A DNA stretch of 64,000 bases from Dyella sp. OK004 (GTDB lineage: Bacteria > Pseudomonadota > Gammaproteobacteria > Xanthomonadales > Rhodanobacteraceae): NCBI RefSeq assembly GCF_900114495.1, contig NZ_FOZI01000001.1:1135469-1199468 (forward strand), read 5' to 3'. The translations under genes and the position numbers were made by a program. Position 1 is the first letter of the stretch, and every line of letters begins with the position of its first letter. This document shows positions 59,643 to 64,000 of this stretch, one piece after another. The notes beneath the pieces are model-generated. The model did not search any database and was not told the origin of the DNA. It was given only the letters and a program-made list of their open reading frames with translations.

Positions 59643-59669
59643 CTCCCCCCCTGCGAGCAGGGGAGGGGG
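59643..59669. repeat. Fragment of the double-hairpin repeat
   Basis: CTCCCCCCCTG-CGAG-CAGGGGAGGGG, a single hairpin matching one arm of copies 1-4 with no core. It sits in the 85-bp gap between the two sialidase-fold genes and may serve as a terminator. Confidence 0.6.
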
Positions 59670-59691
59670 AAGGACGTCGCGCCTACGGGCT

Positions 59692-61260
59692 TCACTGCGA
59701 ATCTGAAGTACCGTCGGCACGTGCAACCTGCAAATAGTCGACATCCAGCGCATGCGCGCCACCGTCGACATCAATGGTGTTGAAGCCCGGCAACAGCGAC
59801 GCGGACACTTCAGCGATGCGCCAGCCGTCCTGCTCATCGTGTGTTGCCGACTTGCCCAAGACCGCGCCATTCACTGCCAGCGTTGGCATGCCCGGCAAAC
59901 CCACTTCGGCGTAGCGCACACGCAAGCGATAGCGACCCGCAGCAGCGACATGCACCTCGAAGCGCAGACGCCCCTCCGGCGCCGCACCAAGCCGCGCCTT
60001 GCGCCCGTTCGAAGCCTTCATGTCACCGATCGCCACCGCACTCGTGCGCGCGGCGTCTTCCGCCTCATAACGATCGAAATGCGGTGTGTCGGCGCGATAC
60101 AGAATCTCGTTACGCGCTTCCTCGCGCGGCGCGTCGGCGGATGACGAACTGGTGACGTGCAGCAGCTTGCCGTCGTCCTGCAACAGCAACGCCTGCGTCC
60201 AGCCGGCATGGATATTCCCGGTGCGCTTCTGTACGGGCGCCGGCATTTCCCACCAGGGGCCACGCCCCGACGCATTGTTCCAGTACAGCGAACGTCCGCC
60301 CGCATCGCCACCACCGCCGGCACGCTGAGCCGATACGACGATGACGCCCTCCGGTCCGCCCAGCGGAAACCAGCGCACTACCGGGCAGGCTGAAGGCCAC
60401 GCGCCCGACATCGTCATTACCGGTTCGCCATGGTCTTGCGGATCGCCCCAATCCAGCCCGTCGCGGCTGAACTTGATAAAGACCTGGCCGTTGTTGGGGC
60501 CGTCGATGTTTTCGTAGGTCATCGCATAGCGGCCGTCGGCAAGGCGCTCCACGATGGCCATGCCGGGACGCTGCACGCCGCCGGGTATCGCAACGTCCAG
60601 CGTTTCCTCGCTCCAGTGCTTGCCACCGTCAGTGGAAACTTTATGCGCGAGCGCCTGGTTGTAGCCCTGCGCCTTGTGCTGTTCGGTGGAGTAGTAGGCG
60701 ACCATGCGACCGTCGTCGAGGATGTGGACGTTGGATTCCCACACGCCCTTGTTGTCCTTGTCCTCAGGTCGCCCGCCACCTTTGATGATGGAGCTGCGAT
60801 AGGTCCAGCTCTTGCCGCCGTCCCTGGAGACGTAGAGCTGCAGGTCTTCGCTGCTGACGCGATGCTGCGCATCGTTGCCGGTCGCGTTGGCCGATAACAG
60901 CAAGGTGCCCGCCGGAAGGTCGCCGCTGGCGCGTGGCGTTTCGGTGATATGCGGCTGCCAGCGCAGTTGCCAGCTTGGATCCTTGCGATGCACTTGATCC
61001 GTCACGTTGGACATGAATTGCCAGTGCTCGCCACCGTCGCGGCTTTCCCATAACGGAATGCCATCCATGCCGTGCTTTTCGAACGCCATCAACAACCGGC
61101 CGCGTTCGCTCGCGTTGTGCTCGATGCGCACCACCGAGGGATAACCGGTGCCGTCGGTCATGCGCGTTCCGAGCACAGGCTGTTCTTCGTACTGGGCCGC
61201 CGCGGACATGGCGATCAGCGATAGACCCAGCGAGACAAGCAGTCGTTTCACTTTCAACAC
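59692..61260 (-). CDS. Sialidase-fold exo-hydrolase with C-terminal CBM-like domain
   Basis: 522 residues. Signal peptide MLKVKRLLVSLGLSLIAMSA; the start is GTG 61260 or GTG 61251. The propeller has Asp boxes (SRDGGEHWQ, SRDGGKSWT, STDGGKHWS) and KGVWESNVHILDDG, equivalent to the GLWEPEF site of the neighbouring enzyme, so the two are relatives. The last ~140 residues (YEAEDAARTSAVAI to VDYLQVARAD) look like a CBM6/35-type beta-sandwich. It probably acts with GH43 on arabinose side chains. Lies 85 bp upstream of the lectin-bearing homologue on the same strand. Confidence 0.78.
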   Translation of the reverse strand: MLKVKRLLVSLGLSLIAMSAAAQYEEQPVLGTRMTDGTGYPSVVRIEHNASERGRLLMAFEKHGMDGIPLWESRDGGEHWQFMSNVTDQVHRKDPSWQLRWQPHITETPRASGDLPAGTLLLSANATGNDAQHRVSSEDLQLYVSRDGGKSWTYRSSIIKGGGRPEDKDNKGVWESNVHILDDGRMVAYYSTEQHKAQGYNQALAHKVSTDGGKHWSEETLDVAIPGGVQRPGMAIVERLADGRYAMTYENIDGPNNGQVFIKFSRDGLDWGDPQDHGEPVMTMSGAWPSACPVVRWFPLGGPEGVIVVSAQRAGGGGDAGGRSLYWNNASGRGPWWEMPAPVQKRTGNIHAGWTQALLLQDDGKLLHVTSSSSADAPREEARNEILYRADTPHFDRYEAEDAARTSAVAIGDMKASNGRKARLGAAPEGRLRFEVHVAAAGRYRLRVRYAEVGLPGMPTLAVNGAVLGKSATHDEQDGWRIAEVSASLLPGFNTIDVDGGAHALDVDYLQVARADGTSDSQ

Positions 61261-61339
61261 CCCATGTAGATCGAATACCGATCAAAAAATCGGCGTACCG
61301 GCGGCTTACCAACCGCCGCCGGTCGCCGGGGGAGGAAAC

Positions 61340-64000
61340 TCACATCTTGAAGCGCACGCCAAAGCCCACCGTGCGGTCCTGATAACGGATGTCTCGCGGC
61401 CGCGTGTCGCCGCTGCCCCAGTACTGGTGCAGATCCGCGCCGAAGATGTTGGTGGCGTTGAGTACGACGGTGAGATACGAATTCACGTCGTAGCCCAGCG
61501 AGAAGTCCACTTGGTTGGCCGGCTTGATCTCGTCGTTCACACCCGCCACGGTCGGCTGGTTGAAGCCGTCGATAAAGCGGCTTCGGTAGTTGTAGGCGAG
61601 ACGTGCCGACCAGCCGTACTTCTCATACATCAACACGGCGTTGTAGTTGTTCTTCGACACGTTCTGCAGCGGCGAGGACACCACCGGCCCGCCGATGAAT
61701 TGCGGCGAACGCGTGGAGCCTTCGATATAGGTGTAGTTGAGCTGCACACCCAGACCACTCCACACACCGGGCAGGAAATCGAAGAACTGCTGGTACGCCA
61801 CTTCCGCACCGTCGAGATGGCCGGAGCCGGCACTCTGCGGCGAGTTCAGCTGGAACGGTTGGCCGCCGATGGTGACGTTGGTGACATAGTTCTGGATGTA
61901 GCCGTTGATATCGCGATAGAACACGCCACCGCTGACATAACTGCCCGGCGCGAAGTACCACTCCAGCGAGGCGTCGTAGTTGTTGGAGCGGATCGGCTTG
62001 AGGTTGGGATTGCCGCTGCTGGCGACGCCGGCGCGGTTGATGGTGCCGGGGTTGAGCGACAGCGAGGGGTTGAGCTGGCCGAAACCCGGATAGGTCAGCG
62101 TCTTCGCCGCGATCAGGCGCAACTGCAAGTCGTCGCGCAGATGCAGGTTGAAGCTCACGTTGGGCAGATACACCGGCGCATTGGTGGAGGCGTTGAGCGG
62201 TGAATAGATGTTGGTGGAGGCGTCATACGAGAACGCATTGAGGTTGCGCTTCACCCGCTCCACGCGCATACCGATCACGCCGTCGTACGGCAACCCGAAC
62301 AGTTCGTTGCCATAGCCGGCCTGCAGGTAGCCGGCGTAGGACTTCTCGGTGATGTGATAGAAGCGCCCCGGATTCACCGGCGCCAACCCGGTGGGCAGGC
62401 CATACAATTGACGGATCGCGTCGGCGTTGTTGACCAGGAAGTTGTAGCAACCGCTCAGCCACGACACCGGGATCGCCGAAGTGGTTGGCTGGCTGCAGAA
62501 GTAGCCATTGGGGAAGCGCGCGATCACCTGGTTGGCCGGATTCGGATTGAGCGCGATCGCGCCCGTGCCGCCCGGCGGTGGAGTGGAGACTTCTACGCTG
62601 CCGGTGTATTCGGCGGTGTGCCTGGAGTAGCGCAGGCCGAAATCGAGGTACTGGAAGAAGCTGCCGTTGAGATCATAGGTGCCGTCACCACGCCACGCGA
62701 ACTGCTTGCCGCGTTGGTTGTTCCAGGTCTGGAACAGGCCGTTGAGGTAGTAGTTGGCCGGATCGAGCTGCGGGTTGCCACCGAGGCCCCAGTTCTGCTG
62801 ATTGCCACCGATGCCGTTCCACACCGTGGTGATCGGCCCCTTGAGGAAGGTATCCACAATGAACGTCTGGTCGTGGAACGACGACGAGTTGAACGACAGG
62901 TCGGTCGACAGGTTCAGATGATCGCCGTGCCATTTCGCACCGATCGAGTTCTGGATGTCATGGCCCCACTGTTGGTGCGCCTGCGTACTGGTGGCAGCGT
63001 AGGTGTTGCCGGTCCAGGTGCCGCGCGAGGCGTCGCAGATGGTCTGGCCGTAGAAGGGCGAACCCGTCAACCCGTTGGCATAGCAGTGATTGCTGACCGA
63101 CAGCGACGACGGATCAACCGAACCCACCGGGAAAGTGAAATAGAACGGCTGGTTGTACTTGTCGGAGTCCCAGGTATACAGGCCTTCGACATAGACCTCG
63201 GTGCTGTCATTCGGCTTCCACTGCAGCGCGTAATTGAATTCTTCGCGCTTGCGGTCGCCGATGTTGTAGTCGGCGCCCCAGCCGTTCGGCGCCGCGATCA
63301 GGTTGCCGTCGCCGGTACGGATCGGCGTGCCCGACGCACCGGTGAGCACTTTCGGGAAATCGCCCCACACCGCGTTGTAGTCATAGCGGTCGCGCGAATA
63401 GCCAGCGTTGACCAGCGCGCCGAACTCGCCGTAGTCGGTGTTCCAGCGATTGCTGAGCAGCACGCTGCCGGTCGGGTCGGTGTGGCCGCCGTACTTGCTG
63501 TGCGTGCCGGTGAGCGTCGCCGCCACCTTGCTACCGGTAAAGTCGAACGGACGGAACAGCTGCATGTCGACCATGCCGGCGATGCCGCCGTCGGGCAGAC
63601 TGGCCTCACTGGTCTTGTATACCTGCACGGTCTTTACCGCAGTGGCCGGCAAATTCTGGAAAGCGAAAGCGCGACCGACGCCGCTGAAGATCTCACGCCC
63701 GTTCAACGTCGTGATGACATTCGGCAGGCCACGGATCACCACCGAATTGGTCTCGCCCTGGAAACCCTGCGCGATCTGCACGCCGGTGATGCGCTGCATC
63801 GCGTCGGCCACACTGTTGTCCGGCAGCTTGCCGATGTCTTCGGCCACGATGGAATCCACCACCATCCGCGCATCCTGCTTCAGCGTCTGCGCGCTCTGCA
63901 GGCTCTGGCGCATTGGCGTGACGGTGACGCCGGAAAGGTTCACCACGTTCTGCGTAGCGGCCTCTTTACCGGTGGCCGGTTTCTTGGCGGTGGTGTCTTG
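61340..64000 (-). CDS. TonB-dependent receptor, N-terminus beyond the window
   Basis: 886 visible residues; the frame is open to the last base, and the signal peptide lies outside. Plug motifs include ARMVVDSIVAEDIGKLPDNS, VADAMQRITGVQIAQGFQGE and TNSVVIRGLPNV. The barrel ends TVGFGVRFKM. It is followed on the same strand by the two sialidase-fold genes (79 bp gap) and the GH43 gene, so importer and exo-hydrolases form one transcription block that converges on the GH35/GH27/GntR block. Confidence 0.92.
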   Translation of the reverse strand, partial: QDTTAKKPATGKEAATQNVVNLSGVTVTPMRQSLQSAQTLKQDARMVVDSIVAEDIGKLPDNSVADAMQRITGVQIAQGFQGETNSVVIRGLPNVITTLNGREIFSGVGRAFAFQNLPATAVKTVQVYKTSEASLPDGGIAGMVDMQLFRPFDFTGSKVAATLTGTHSKYGGHTDPTGSVLLSNRWNTDYGEFGALVNAGYSRDRYDYNAVWGDFPKVLTGASGTPIRTGDGNLIAAPNGWGADYNIGDRKREEFNYALQWKPNDSTEVYVEGLYTWDSDKYNQPFYFTFPVGSVDPSSLSVSNHCYANGLTGSPFYGQTICDASRGTWTGNTYAATSTQAHQQWGHDIQNSIGAKWHGDHLNLSTDLSFNSSSFHDQTFIVDTFLKGPITTVWNGIGGNQQNWGLGGNPQLDPANYYLNGLFQTWNNQRGKQFAWRGDGTYDLNGSFFQYLDFGLRYSRHTAEYTGSVEVSTPPPGGTGAIALNPNPANQVIARFPNGYFCSQPTTSAIPVSWLSGCYNFLVNNADAIRQLYGLPTGLAPVNPGRFYHITEKSYAGYLQAGYGNELFGLPYDGVIGMRVERVKRNLNAFSYDASTNIYSPLNASTNAPVYLPNVSFNLHLRDDLQLRLIAAKTLTYPGFGQLNPSLSLNPGTINRAGVASSGNPNLKPIRSNNYDASLEWYFAPGSYVSGGVFYRDINGYIQNYVTNVTIGGQPFQLNSPQSAGSGHLDGAEVAYQQFFDFLPGVWSGLGVQLNYTYIEGSTRSPQFIGGPVVSSPLQNVSKNNYNAVLMYEKYGWSARLAYNYRSRFIDGFNQPTVAGVNDEIKPANQVDFSLGYDVNSYLTVVLNATNIFGADLHQYWGSGDTRPRDIRYQDRTVGFGVRFKM

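Overview
The window looks like chromosome from a GC-rich gammaproteobacterium of the Xanthomonadales, most likely Rhodanobacteraceae (Dyella, Luteibacter or Rhodanobacter type). The evidence is the Xanthomonas/Caulobacter-style TonB-dependent receptors placed beside glycoside hydrolases, the many LysR, LacI and GntR regulator-target pairs, and a dispersed double-hairpin repeat with G-rich arms. The genus is an inference. I see no rRNA, tRNA or CRISPR array.

Two blocks look like accessory defence islands set in ordinary chromosome. Island 1 (1 to about 7200) holds a truncated AAA+ ATPase of the kind found with subtilisin-like proteases (IetA-like), a small XRE regulator, a large helical-repeat protein of unknown role, and a reverse transcriptase of the defence (DRT/UG) group, closest in my reading to DRT2. 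Upstream of the RT is a long, hairpin-rich untranslated stretch with a 59-codon stop-free frame, which fits a template ncRNA with a hidden neo-type reading frame. A three-helix membrane protein follows, whose Pro/Ala-rich tail has its own ribosome-binding site and is echoed by the next small gene. Island 2 (30.7 to 34.8 kb) is a minus-strand set: a 41-codon ORF overlapping the start of a P-loop (KAP-like) NTPase, then a SIR2-like protein, then a protein with a HEPN-type RNAFAH motif. It looks like an abortive-infection system, and I do not know a named system with this composition.

The rest is metabolic and housekeeping. 7.2-15.2 kb is a beta-glucan locus: TonB receptor, GH3 exo-glucanase, LacI regulator with two identical operators, and a phosphate-type porin with a Pho-box-like site. 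15.6-19.5 kb holds a small exported protein, a beta-carbonic anhydrase with a SulP anion transporter, and a TSUP permease. 19.5-27.1 kb carries small exported proteins and lipoproteins, a TfoX-N protein, two overlapping metallo-hydrolases, and an alpha/beta hydrolase divergent from a LysR gene. 28.0-30.7 kb is a second TonB receptor behind an operator-overlapped promoter. 34.8-49.1 kb holds an alginate lyase, a YciI-like protein, small membrane and exported proteins, two GSTs, an exported lactamase-fold hydrolase, a DUF899 protein, an MFS exporter with serine hydrolase and LysR, a GFA protein, and a divergent SDR/LysR pair.

49.5-64 kb is a plant-polysaccharide locus: TonB receptor, GH35 beta-galactosidase, GH27 alpha-galactosidase, FadR-type GntR regulator, GH43, two sialidase-fold exo-hydrolases (one with a ricin-type lectin domain, one with a C-terminal beta-sandwich) and a second TonB receptor cut by the window end. 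Together these fit uptake and stripping of arabinose- and galactose-rich pectin or arabinogalactan side chains.

At least four copies of a 120-145 bp double-hairpin repeat lie in intergenic gaps. One supplies the apparent ribosome-binding site of the GH35 gene.
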